A stretch of DNA of 7,290 bases, taken from a bacterium. GTDB lineage: Bacteria > Thermosulfidibacterota > Thermosulfidibacteria > Thermosulfidibacterales > JALWSI01. A program made the translations under genes and the position numbers. The notes below the pieces were generated by a model, which was not told where the DNA came from, did no database searches, and was given only the letters and a program-made list of their open reading frames with translations. Position 1 is the stretch's first letter. Each line of letters starts with the position of its first letter. The DNA lies in contig JALWSI010000080.1 of assembly GCA_027080315.1 (NCBI GenBank), forward strand, positions 1 through 7,290, given 5' to 3'. Shown here piece by piece: positions 1-6,875 of the stretch.

Positions 1-188
1 ATGATCGCTTCCTGCTTTGTGCGTCAGGGACAGGAACGACTTGAGCCCAACAGTTTAAAAAAGGGATCCGAAGGGTGGTCAAAGGCGGTACCCTTTGGGG
101 GAGGCCGGAGGCCATTCCAAGAGGAACCCACCTGGCAAAGCCAGGTTCAAGTTCCCCTGTCCGCAACGGCAAAGCGGGAAGCTTTTAT
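1..188 (+). ncRNA. ssrS: 6S RNA (SsrS), RNA polymerase regulator; ends approximate
   Basis: I fold this stretch by eye into a long rod of 6S type. Seen in the sequence: bases 7-23 pair with 167-182 (13 consecutive pairs from G7-C182, one of them G-U), bases 28-34 pair with 156-162, and bases 40-47 pair with 144-151. Together these form a closing stem of about 40 bases per strand. Next comes an A-rich unpaired 5' bubble strand (48-62). It faces a 3' strand carrying a 6-bp hairpin with an AAA loop (131-145). The apical arm closes with 63-69 against 123-129 and continues inward (74-80 against 110-118). The TGAGCC at 42-47 and GGTTCAAG at 144-151 resemble the same places in E. coli 6S RNA. Length of about 180 bases fits the family. 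A TTTT run follows the stem at 183-186 and may end the transcript. 6S RNA mimics an open promoter and sequesters housekeeping sigma-factor polymerase. The 5' end may lie just outside the window. The 75-codon open frame across it is fortuitous. Confidence 0.8.
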
Positions 189-263
189 GGCTTTGAAGAA
201 AGAGAACGTTCTATTTGCAGGTTTGTAGAAGTGTGAGTTAAGCCTCTTTTTTTGAACAGCTTT

Positions 264-281
264 AAAAGGCCAAGCCTTTTT
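264..281 (+). terminator. Terminator-like hairpin with T run in the rarA leader
   Basis: AAAAGGC (264-270) pairs with GCCTTTT (274-280) around a three-base CAA loop, and one more T follows. The stem has only three G-C pairs and the T run is largely inside the stem, so it is a weak intrinsic terminator at best. It could stop transcripts reading through from the upstream 6S RNA, or act as an attenuator ahead of rarA. AAGCCT followed by T-rich sequence also occurs at 240-251, so AAAAGGC has an alternative, imperfect partner upstream. Confidence 0.35.
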
Positions 282-338
282 AGATATACGAGGACTTCTC
301 CTCCCCCCTCCCCCGTTCAGCCTCTCCTGCAGGCGAAA

Positions 339-348
339 GGGAGGAGAG
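339..348 (+). promoter_or_regulatory. Ribosome-binding site that sets the rarA start
   Basis: GGGAGGAGAG is the strongest Shine-Dalgarno sequence near the 5' end of rarA. Its AGGAG core ends seven bases before a GTG codon at 354. No comparable site precedes the TTG at 252, which would give a 34-residue longer protein. The same site can pair perfectly with TCTCCTCCC at 297-305 or CTCTCCT at 322-328, so the mRNA may be able to mask it. Confidence 0.6.
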
Positions 349-353
349 ATTCA

Positions 354-1610
354 GTGCAGGATGCGCCGCTTGCGTGGAGAATGCGGCCCCGCACCATAGA
401 CGAGGTGGTGGGCCAGAGCCATCTTTTGGGACCTGGTATGCCCCTTAGAGCTATGATTGAGCGAGGGTTGCTGAGGGCTGCTGTGTTCTACGGTCCACCT
501 GGTTGCGGGAAGACCGCCCTTGCCCACGTTATTGCGGAGCAGTCAAAGGCAGATTTTATAGGTTTGAACGCCGTCTCTCACGGGGTGAAAGAGATAAGAG
601 CCGCGGTAGAGAGGGCATTTTTGAACAGAAGACAGGGAAGTTCCACCTTGCTCTTCATTGATGAGATTCACCGTTTCACCAAGGTTCAACAGGAGAGCCT
701 TCTGCCCCATGTAGAAGAGGGGCTCTTTGTGCTCTTGGGGGCCTCAACCGAGAACCCGCGGGCTGCTCTGAGCAGGGGGTTGGCCTCGCGGCTCACCCTT
801 TTTGCCTTCAAACCCCTGAGCAACCATGAGATTCATCAACTTCTGTTGAGGGCCTTGCGAGACCCACGGGGCCTTAAAGATAGGGGATTGAGCGTTGCAG
901 AGGAGGCCTTTGAGCTCATTGAGGATCACGCCTCTGGGGATGCCCGCAGAGCGCTGAATGCCTTAGAGCTTGCTGCAATCACCGCTGAAGAGAGGGGCTT
1001 GAACCAAATAGAGGTTGATCTTGTTGCCGAGGTGCTTGGCACAAGGGCCTCTTCTTACCTGCGCAGTGAGCACTACGACGTGATCTCTGCTTACATTAAG
1101 AGCATAAGAGGCTCAGATCCAGATGCTGCCCTATTCTGGATGGCCAGGATGCTTCAGGGTGGTGAAGATCCCCTATTCGTCGCCCGTAGGTTGGTTATAG
1201 CCTCTGCAGAGGATGTGGGTTGCGCTGATCCCATGGCCCTGGTTGTGGCCACTGCCGCCTTAAAGGCAGTGGAGGCCATAGGAATGCCTGAGTGCGCGAT
1301 TCCTCTGGCAGAGGCAACGGTTTATGCCGCTGCAGCCCCCAAGAGCAACAGGGCGTATCTGGCTCTTAAGAAGGCCCAGGCAGACGCAGAGGATCCCCAG
1401 GTGAATGCTCAGGTTCCCCTCCACATCACCAATAGGGCTCCAGGCAGCAGGGATTATCGTTATCCCCACGATTACCCAGGCCACTTTGTGAAGCAGAGCT
1501 ATCTTCCTGAGCCTCGCCTCTACTACCTGCCTACTGAGCTTGGAAGGGAGAGGCTGATAAAAGAACGGCTCTTCCAGCTGTGGGGGAGAGAGAGGTACGG
1601 CAATGAGTAA
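354..1610 (+). CDS. rarA: Replication-associated recombination protein RarA (MgsA), AAA+ ATPase
   Basis: RarA is a cytosolic clamp-loader-like AAA+ ATPase that acts on single-stranded-DNA ends and stalled replication forks. Seen, counting from GTG 354 (418 aa): the typical opening APLAWRMRPRTIDEVVGQ at 4-21, Walker A GPPGCGKT at 47-54, Walker B LLFIDEIH at 99-106, sensor 1 LGASTENP at 128-135, sensor 2 GDARRALNALE, then the C-terminal MgsA domain with the DPLFVARRLVIASAEDVG and YPHDYPGHFV signatures. I chose GTG 354 because of its strong ribosome-binding site and because the family's conserved N-terminus begins right there. The longer reading from TTG 252 adds 34 low-complexity residues rich in Pro, Ser and Arg, and lacks a ribosome-binding site. 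The segment between VPLHITN and YRYPHD is a few residues shorter than in typical RarA. The stop overlaps the cyclo-ligase start by eight bases, which suggests coupled translation. Confidence 0.93.
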   Translation: MQDAPLAWRMRPRTIDEVVGQSHLLGPGMPLRAMIERGLLRAAVFYGPPGCGKTALAHVIAEQSKADFIGLNAVSHGVKEIRAAVERAFLNRRQGSSTLLFIDEIHRFTKVQQESLLPHVEEGLFVLLGASTENPRAALSRGLASRLTLFAFKPLSNHEIHQLLLRALRDPRGLKDRGLSVAEEAFELIEDHASGDARRALNALELAAITAEERGLNQIEVDLVAEVLGTRASSYLRSEHYDVISAYIKSIRGSDPDAALFWMARMLQGGEDPLFVARRLVIASAEDVGCADPMALVVATAALKAVEAIGMPECAIPLAEATVYAAAAPKSNRAYLALKKAQADAEDPQVNAQVPLHITNRAPGSRDYRYPHDYPGHFVKQSYLPEPRLYYLPTELGRERLIKERLFQLWGRERYGNE

Positions 1611-2172
1611 GGCCGAGCTTAGGAGAGAGATGGTGGCTGCCAGGGAAAGCCTGCCAAAAGAAGAGCGCCTGAGGGCCCAAGAGCTGATACTGAAGAGAGT
1701 GGTTGAGAGGCCTGAGTGGGAGAGAGCCAAGGTTGTGGCCCTTTACCACCCCTTTAGAGGAGAGGTGGATCTTCTTGGGCTTTTTAAGTGGGCTGGCAAG
1801 AGGACCCTTCTCTTTCCAAGGGTGTGCGGCAAGACCCTGAGGTTCTGTAAGGTTGATTCCTTAAAAGAACTGACCCCTGGGAGTTTCGGTATTCCTGAGC
1901 CATCTGATTCTTGTGTTGAGTGTCCTATTGAAGAGATTGACCTTCTTCTGGTGCCAGGTGTGGCCTATTCTGAGAGGGGGTATCGCCTTGGGTACGGTGG
2001 TGGATACTACGACAGGGTGCTTGCAAAGAAGGGATGCTGGCAGATGGCGATAGGTGTGGCCTTCTCTTGCCAGCTCTTGCCAGAGGTTCCTGTAGAGCCG
2101 TGGGATAGACCGGTGGATCTTGTTTTGAGCGAAGATAGAGCGATCTTTCCTGCCACTTCTACCTGGATATGA
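1603..2172 (+). CDS. 5-formyltetrahydrofolate cyclo-ligase (MTHFS; YgfA/Fau family)
   Basis: This enzyme uses ATP to convert 5-formyl-THF to 5,10-methenyl-THF, returning the storage or inhibitory folate to the one-carbon pool. The 189-aa length is normal for the family. Visible signatures are the N-terminal SKAELRREM with the conserved basic residues K3 and R7, the VALYHPFRGEVD strand (45-56), FPRV (71-74), GIPEP (96-100), and the family hallmark RLGYGGGYYDR at 128-138, which forms the ATP and substrate loop. The closing VPVEPWDRPVD matches the usual P-x-E-x-HD region with W in place of H. The ATG lies inside the last codons of rarA (eight-base overlap) behind a purine-rich GAGAGAGG at about 1586-1595. 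Its product feeds directly into the FolD reaction encoded four genes downstream. In E. coli the homologue ygfA sits directly after the 6S RNA gene, as it nearly does here. Confidence 0.93.
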   Translation: MSKAELRREMVAARESLPKEERLRAQELILKRVVERPEWERAKVVALYHPFRGEVDLLGLFKWAGKRTLLFPRVCGKTLRFCKVDSLKELTPGSFGIPEPSDSCVECPIEEIDLLLVPGVAYSERGYRLGYGGGYYDRVLAKKGCWQMAIGVAFSCQLLPEVPVEPWDRPVDLVLSEDRAIFPATSTWI

Positions 2173-2195
2173 ACAGATAAAGGGAGGATGAGAAG

Positions 2196-3767
2196 ATGGG
2201 TACCGCTACAGTACTGACAGTGCTCTTTGGGGTGCTTGGAGGCGTGGCTTTAGGGTTTGGAATAGCCACGTTTCTCAGAAAGCACATTCAAAGTGCCAGG
2301 ATAGAGGGCATGAAGGACGATGCCCAGCGTATCCTGGAAGAGGCCAAGAAAGAGGCCGAGAACATCAAGAAGGAGGCTGTGCTTGAGGCCAAAGAGCTGG
2401 CCCTGAAAGAGAGGGACAGGGCCATGAAGGAGGTGTCGGACAGAAAGAGGGATCTTGAGAAGAGAGAGGTTCGCCTTGCCCAGAAGGAGGAGCAGTTAGA
2501 GAAGAAGATTCAGCAGCTGGACGGAGAGTGGAGGGATCTGAAGCAAGAGAAGAACCAGCTCAACCAGAGAGAACGCAATCTTGAGAGGAGAGAGAAGGAG
2601 ATAGAGGCCCTGTTTCATCAGGTGAACGAGAGGCTTGAGAAGATAGCCCAGATGACCCGAGAAGAGGCCAAGCGTGAGCTGATTGAGAACATGAAGAAGG
2701 AGGCTCGCAAAGAGGCCTTTGAGATTGTGAAGAACATTGAGGAGAAGGCCAAAGAGGAGGCGGACATCAGGGCCAAAAAGATACTGGCATTGGCCATCCA
2801 AAAGTACTCTTCTGACGAGGTGGCAGAGTACACGGTGTCGGTGGTTCAGCTTCCCTCTGACGAGATCAAGGGGCGCATCATTGGCCGTGAAGGCAGAAAC
2901 ATCAGGGCCTTTGAGAGTATAACAGGGGTGGATCTGATCATTGACGATACCCCTGAGGCGGTGGTGCTCTCTTGCCACGATCCTATCCGCCGTGAGGTGG
3001 CGAGGGTTGCCCTTGAGAGGCTTGTGAAGGACGGCAGGATACATCCAGGCCGCATTGAGGAGATTCACGCCAAGGTGAAGAAAGAGATTGAGGGCCTCAT
3101 GAAAGAGGCTGCCTCTTCTGCGGTTTTTGAGCTGGGAATCCACAACCTCCATCCTGAGCTTCTCAAGCTGCTTGGACGGCTCAAGTACAGAACCAGCTAC
3201 ACCCAGAATATGCTTAGCCACTCAAAAGAGGTTGCCTACTTCTGTGGAATCATGGCTGCGGAGCTGGGGTTGAATGTGGAGCTTGCCAAGCGGATGGGCC
3301 TGCTTCACGACATTGGCAAGGCTGTGGATCACGAGGTGGAGGGTTCTCATGCCCAAATAGGTGCTGATCTTGCCAGAAAATACGGTGAGAAGCCCGAGGT
3401 GGTTAACGCCATATTGGCGCACCATGGAGAGGAGGAGCCCAAAACACCAGAGGCGGTGCTGACCATCGCCGCTGACACCCTCTCTGCTGCAAGACCTGGT
3501 GCAAGAATGGAGATGCTGGAGGCTTATGTGAAGCGCATAAACAAACTTGAGGAGATAGCCTCTTCATTCCCGAGTGTGAACAAGGCATACGCTATTCAGG
3601 CAGGTAGGGAGATAAGGGTGATTGTTGATCCCGAAAGCGCCTCTGACGAAGAACTCTACTTCTTGGCCAAGGATGTGGCTAAGAAGCTGGAGGAGAGCCT
3701 CACCTATCCAGGCCAGATCAAGGTCCACGTGATCAGAGAGACCAGGGCCGTGGAGTACGCGAAGTGA
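2196..3767 (+). CDS. rny: Ribonuclease Y, membrane-anchored endoribonuclease
   Basis: RNase Y starts mRNA decay in bacteria that lack RNase E and anchors the degradosome at the inner face of the membrane. The product is 523 aa, close to the B. subtilis enzyme. Domains in order: one N-terminal membrane helix (about residues 5-27, [23 protein letters not shown]-like), then a long charged coiled coil rich in Glu and Lys (about 30-195). A KH RNA-binding domain follows (about 213-275) with its GREG loop at 230-233. The HD phosphohydrolase domain has LLHDIGKA with catalytic H371 and D372, and a downstream HH pair in AILAHHGE. The ATG is eight bases after GGGAGG (2182-2187); the nearer ATG at 2188 is out of frame. 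A 23-base gap separates it from the cyclo-ligase gene, and ymdB follows after about 10 bases, a pairing also seen in Bacillus. A 241-codon frame on the opposite strand (2496-3221) is a shadow. Confidence 0.97.
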   Translation: MGTATVLTVLFGVLGGVALGFGIATFLRKHIQSARIEGMKDDAQRILEEAKKEAENIKKEAVLEAKELALKERDRAMKEVSDRKRDLEKREVRLAQKEEQLEKKIQQLDGEWRDLKQEKNQLNQRERNLERREKEIEALFHQVNERLEKIAQMTREEAKRELIENMKKEARKEAFEIVKNIEEKAKEEADIRAKKILALAIQKYSSDEVAEYTVSVVQLPSDEIKGRIIGREGRNIRAFESITGVDLIIDDTPEAVVLSCHDPIRREVARVALERLVKDGRIHPGRIEEIHAKVKKEIEGLMKEAASSAVFELGIHNLHPELLKLLGRLKYRTSYTQNMLSHSKEVAYFCGIMAAELGLNVELAKRMGLLHDIGKAVDHEVEGSHAQIGADLARKYGEKPEVVNAILAHHGEEEPKTPEAVLTIAADTLSAARPGARMEMLEAYVKRINKLEEIASSFPSVNKAYAIQAGREIRVIVDPESASDEELYFLAKDVAKKLEESLTYPGQIKVHVIRETRAVEYAK

Positions 3768-3777
3768 GGGTTGATTG

Positions 3778-4575
3778 ATGCGGGTTCTTATGGTGGGAGA
3801 CATTGTTGGTAAGCCGGGGAGAATGGCGCTGAAGAAGTGGCTTGCAGGCTTGGTCTCCCAGTTTGAGATTGACGTGGTGGTCGTTAACGGCGAGAACTCA
3901 GCAGGGGGGCTTGGACTTACTTCAAAGGTGATAGACGAGATCTTTAGATGCGGGGTGAATGTGATCACCACGGGAAACCACGTGTGGGACAAGAAGGAGA
4001 TGGTGACTGAGATAATGAACTGGCAGGGCATAGTACGCCCTGCCAATTATCCCCCTGGGGTGCCAGGAGAGGGTTGGCTTGTCCACACGCTTCCCACTGG
4101 AGAGAAGCTCGGGGTGGTGAACATATCTGGCAGGGTCTTTCTGGATAACCTTGACTGTCCATTTCAGGTGATTGAGAGGCTGTTGCCGGAGGTGAGAGAG
4201 CACACCCCTGCCATTCTCGTTGATCTTCACGCCGAGGCCACCTCTGAAAAGCTGGCCATGGCGTGGTTTTTGGACGGTAAGGTGAGTGCCGTTATTGGCA
4301 CCCATACCCATGTCCAGACCGCTGACGAGAGGATACTTCCAAAGGGAACAGCTTACCTCACCGACGTTGGTATGACCGGGCCCTACGATGGGATAATTGG
4401 AATGGACAGGGATGTGGTTATTCGCAGGTTTCTTTACCAGATGCCCCAGAGGTTTGAGGTGGCCAAGGGCCCTGTTCAGTTGAATGCGGTGGTTATTGAG
4501 ATAGACGGAGAGAGTGGAAAGGCTTTGAGCATTGAGAGGGTGTTGAAGGTGGAGGATGGAGACCAGGATTCTTGA
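3778..4575 (+). CDS. ymdB: YmdB-family metallophosphoesterase (TIGR00282 type)
   Basis: This is a cytosolic di-metal phosphodiesterase. The B. subtilis member hydrolyses 2',3'-cyclic nucleotides and affects biofilm and motility gene expression; its substrate here is unknown. The 265-residue length matches the family. Metal-site residues are all visible: D8 in GDIVGKPGR, E39 and N40 in NGEN, N67 and H68 in GNH, H151 in DLHAEATSEK, and H176 and H178 in GTHTHVQTAD. I start at ATG 3778 because MRVLMVGDIVG is the usual N-terminus and GTGAGGG (3764-3770) is seven bases upstream. A TTG at 3775 would add one residue. The gene starts 10 bases after rny and overlaps folD by 20 bases. Adjacency to rny fits a proposed link between YmdB and RNA turnover, but that link is an inference here. 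Confidence 0.93.
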   Translation: MRVLMVGDIVGKPGRMALKKWLAGLVSQFEIDVVVVNGENSAGGLGLTSKVIDEIFRCGVNVITTGNHVWDKKEMVTEIMNWQGIVRPANYPPGVPGEGWLVHTLPTGEKLGVVNISGRVFLDNLDCPFQVIERLLPEVREHTPAILVDLHAEATSEKLAMAWFLDGKVSAVIGTHTHVQTADERILPKGTAYLTDVGMTGPYDGIIGMDRDVVIRRFLYQMPQRFEVAKGPVQLNAVVIEIDGESGKALSIERVLKVEDGDQDS

Positions 4576-5410
4576 CGGCAGGGCCTTGGCTCAAAAGGTG
4601 AATCAGAGAATAAAGGCCACCATTGAGTCTAAAGGGCTCAGTCCCGGACTTGCGGTTATCTTGGTGGGAGAGGACCCTGCTTCGTGTATCTACGTTCAGA
4701 AGAAGGAAGAGTGCTGTGAAAGCGTGGGCATACGCTCATTCTTCCACAGGCTGCCTGCAACCACCACTCAAAAAGAGCTTCTGAACCTGGTGGAGAGGCT
4801 GAACCACGACCCCTTGGTTGATGGGATTCTGGTTCAGCTTCCCCTTCCCGAGGGTTTGGATGCCACAGAGCTTCTTGATGCCATAGATCCCGCAAAGGAC
4901 GTGGACGGGTTTCATCCCATCACCATGGGCAGGCTGGTGGAGGGGCGTGAAGATATCTCTCCATGCACTCCTAAAGGGGTTATGAGGATCCTTGATGAGT
5001 ACCAGATTCCCCTTGAGGGGAAAGAGGTGGTGATCGTTGGGGCCAGCAACATCGTTGGCAAGCCCCTTGCCATGATGATGGTGAACAGAATGGCCACTGT
5101 AACCCTCTGTCATATCAAGACTAAGGATATCTCGGTTCACACGAAGAGAGCGGAGATTCTCTGCTCTGCCACAGGGGTGCCACACCTCATCAAGAGGGAG
5201 CTTGTGATGCCCGGGGCTGTGGTGATTGACATTGGCATATCCCGATGGAAGGGCAGAACCGTGGGTGATGCAGACACAGAGGGGCTAATGGGTGTTGCAT
5301 CGGCAATCACCCCTGTCCCCGGCGGGGTTGGGCCTATGACAGTGGCAATGCTCATGGAGAACACTTTAATTCTCCACGCGCTCAGGCATGGCATTGAGCT
5401 TGATTGGTAG
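4556..5410 (+). CDS. folD: Bifunctional methylene-THF dehydrogenase / methenyl-THF cyclohydrolase FolD
   Basis: FolD oxidises 5,10-methylene-THF to methenyl-THF with NAD(P)+ and hydrolyses that to 10-formyl-THF for purine and formyl-Met-tRNA synthesis. In anaerobes it can also run in the reductive direction. The length of 284 aa is typical. Visible signatures: ILDGRALA (5-12), catalytic Y46 and K50 in YVQKK, VDGILVQLPLP (88-98), DVDGFHP (115-121), PCTPKGVM (137-143), the Rossmann dinucleotide loop GASNIVGKP (162-170), and ITPVPGGVGPMT (251-262). Several usually conserved spots differ: GVP (207-209) where GKP is common, GISR (227-230) where GINR is common, and CHIKT where CHSxT is frequent. 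The ATG lies 20 bases inside ymdB. GGAGG directly abuts it, so a slightly more upstream AAGG (4545-4548) is the better-spaced ribosome-binding site. The cyclo-ligase of this cluster supplies the same methenyl-THF pool. Confidence 0.96.
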   Translation: METRILDGRALAQKVNQRIKATIESKGLSPGLAVILVGEDPASCIYVQKKEECCESVGIRSFFHRLPATTTQKELLNLVERLNHDPLVDGILVQLPLPEGLDATELLDAIDPAKDVDGFHPITMGRLVEGREDISPCTPKGVMRILDEYQIPLEGKEVVIVGASNIVGKPLAMMMVNRMATVTLCHIKTKDISVHTKRAEILCSATGVPHLIKRELVMPGAVVIDIGISRWKGRTVGDADTEGLMGVASAITPVPGGVGPMTVAMLMENTLILHALRHGIELDW

Positions 5411-5483
5411 CGAAGGCCCGTCTTTTGCTTTTGTGGTACTTAATGGTTTTTTATCCTCCGATACACATTTAAAGGGGTGATTT

Positions 5484-6875
5484 ATGCCTGTGATGGAGCT
5501 TCCCTTCCTGTTATCTGCCACTCAAGAGGTTCTTGGGGTCTCCCTTCTCACCCAGCGCATCAAAGAGCGCATTAGTTCAGAGTTTTCTGATATCTGGGTC
5601 AGAGGTGAGGTCTCAAACCTCAAACGCACCGCTGCAGGGCATTGCTACTTCAGCCTGAAGGAAGGGGATGCACTTCTCAAGGCGGTTCTGTTCAGAGGAC
5701 GCGGGAGCAGATACTTCTCCAGACATCTTGAAGATGGGGCTGAGGTGATCTGCTACGGGAGCATAACCGTTTACGAGCCCCGGGGCGAATACCAGCTCAT
5801 CGTTGAGTTTGTGGAGCTCGCCGGTCAGGGTGCCCTTTATGCCCAGCTGGAGTATCTGAAACAGCGGCTTAAGGAGGAGGGCCTTTTTGATGAGCAGCGC
5901 AAGCGCACCATACCACAGCTTCCCCAGGTGGTGGCCCTTGTTGCATCCCATGCTGCAGCGGCTTTGGAGGATATGCTGAAGATACTTGAGGAGTATCCTC
6001 TTCCCCTTGAGGTTCTCGTCTATCCCATAGCCTCACAGGGAAACGAGGCTCCTTCCTCAATCGTTAAGGCCTTTGAGGCCGTTGGGCGTCACGGCAGGGC
6101 CGAGCTTGTGGTGCTGGCACGGGGTGGGGGATCCGTTGAAGACTTGTGGGCCTTTAACTACGAGTCTGTGGTGAGGACTGTGGCTGGCTCCCCTGTTCCC
6201 GTGATCACAGGGATAGGGCACGAGATAGACACAACTTTGGCGGACCTTGCAGCGGATCTCAGGGCTCCCACCCCAACAGCGGCGGCTGAGGTTATTGTGT
6301 CAAATGCAAAAGAGGTGGTTAGGTCTTTTCAGGAGTTGAAGAGGCGTCTTCTTGATGAGGTGGAGGCCAAGTTCACGGAGCTAAAGGGGCACCTTCACCT
6401 GCAACGAACAAAACTACACTCCTTGGATCCCAAGAGAAGGCTGAGGGAGCAGAGACTTCACCTCTCTAACATCTCCGCTGCAATGGAGGGAATCCTGCGA
6501 GAGCGCATCCTGAGCTTGAGGGGCCAGCTTGCTGAGCTGAGACACAGGCTTGAAAGGCATTCTCCCCTGCTTAAGGTGGAACAGGATAGAGAGAGGCTTG
6601 TTAGGCTGCAAGAGGGATTGGTTAGTGGTGCATTGATGGGGATTGATCGGCGACGCCACCAACTGCGCGTCTTGGAAGAAAAACTGAAGGGCCTCAATCC
6701 TTCCTCTCCCCTTGAGAGGGGATATGCCCTTTGTTTTAAGGACGGTAAGGTCGTTAGATCCGCTTCTTCGTTGACTCCACAGGATAGGGTTAGAGTGCGA
6801 TTCTTGAAGGACGAGGCCCTGTGCGAGGTTATTGAGACTAAGAAGGGTTCTCTATCTGGGGGTGGTGAAGGGTGA
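5484..6875 (+). CDS. xseA: Exodeoxyribonuclease VII large subunit
   Basis: XseA is the catalytic subunit of exonuclease VII, which degrades single-stranded DNA from both ends into oligonucleotides and acts in repair. The length of 463 aa is normal. Domains: an N-terminal OB fold (about 15-112, with WVRGEVSN and GHCYFSLKE), a catalytic domain (about 130-330) and a C-terminal coiled coil that binds small subunits, ending in LERGYAL and a short beta tail. Putative catalytic residues D163, R213 (RGGGSVEDLW), H246 and D249 (GHEID) line up with E. coli D155, R205, H238 and D241 at a constant offset of eight. The usual TSPTGAA motif just before D163 reads ASHAAAA here, an unusual change. ATG 5484 follows AAAGGGGTGA at 5471-5480. 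The 73-base gap after folD holds no clear terminator or promoter. No xseB follows; hflX overlaps the stop. Confidence 0.94.
   Translation: MPVMELPFLLSATQEVLGVSLLTQRIKERISSEFSDIWVRGEVSNLKRTAAGHCYFSLKEGDALLKAVLFRGRGSRYFSRHLEDGAEVICYGSITVYEPRGEYQLIVEFVELAGQGALYAQLEYLKQRLKEEGLFDEQRKRTIPQLPQVVALVASHAAAALEDMLKILEEYPLPLEVLVYPIASQGNEAPSSIVKAFEAVGRHGRAELVVLARGGGSVEDLWAFNYESVVRTVAGSPVPVITGIGHEIDTTLADLAADLRAPTPTAAAEVIVSNAKEVVRSFQELKRRLLDEVEAKFTELKGHLHLQRTKLHSLDPKRRLREQRLHLSNISAAMEGILRERILSLRGQLAELRHRLERHSPLLKVEQDRERLVRLQEGLVSGALMGIDRRRHQLRVLEEKLKGLNPSSPLERGYALCFKDGKVVRSASSLTPQDRVRVRFLKDEALCEVIETKKGSLSGGGEG

Noticed and set aside
144-165. GGTTCAAGTTCC resembling a tRNA T arm, with the upstream GGGACAG/CTGTCC pairing resembling an acceptor stem
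   Set aside because: The bases flanking the TTCAAGT loop do not form a 5-bp T stem, there is no D arm or anticodon arm, and the stem ends lie about 135 bases apart.
1-190. Riboswitch (cobalamin, FMN, glycine or THF type), RNase P RNA, SRP RNA or tmRNA as the identity of the structured RNA
   Set aside because: The core conserved strings of those families that I know are absent, and the single long rod with a central bubble fits 6S RNA better.
1-228. 75-codon open frame starting with ATG at base 1
   Set aside because: It has no visible ribosome-binding site in the window, a composition unlike a protein, and it is fully covered by the paired strands of the putative 6S RNA.
1260-1730. 156-codon frame on the minus strand across the rarA/cyclo-ligase junction
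   Set aside because: It is antisense to two well-supported genes and shows no recognisable domain or ribosome-binding site.
2496-3221. 241-codon frame on the minus strand
   Set aside because: It lies wholly antisense to rny, whose domains are unmistakable. Long antisense frames are expected opposite the Glu/Lys-rich coiled coil.
5411-5483. Promoter or terminator between folD and xseA
   Set aside because: The gap is T-rich, with TTGCTT and a TTTTTA-like hexamer at plausible spacing, but the match is poor and no hairpin with a T run is seen. I could not support either call.
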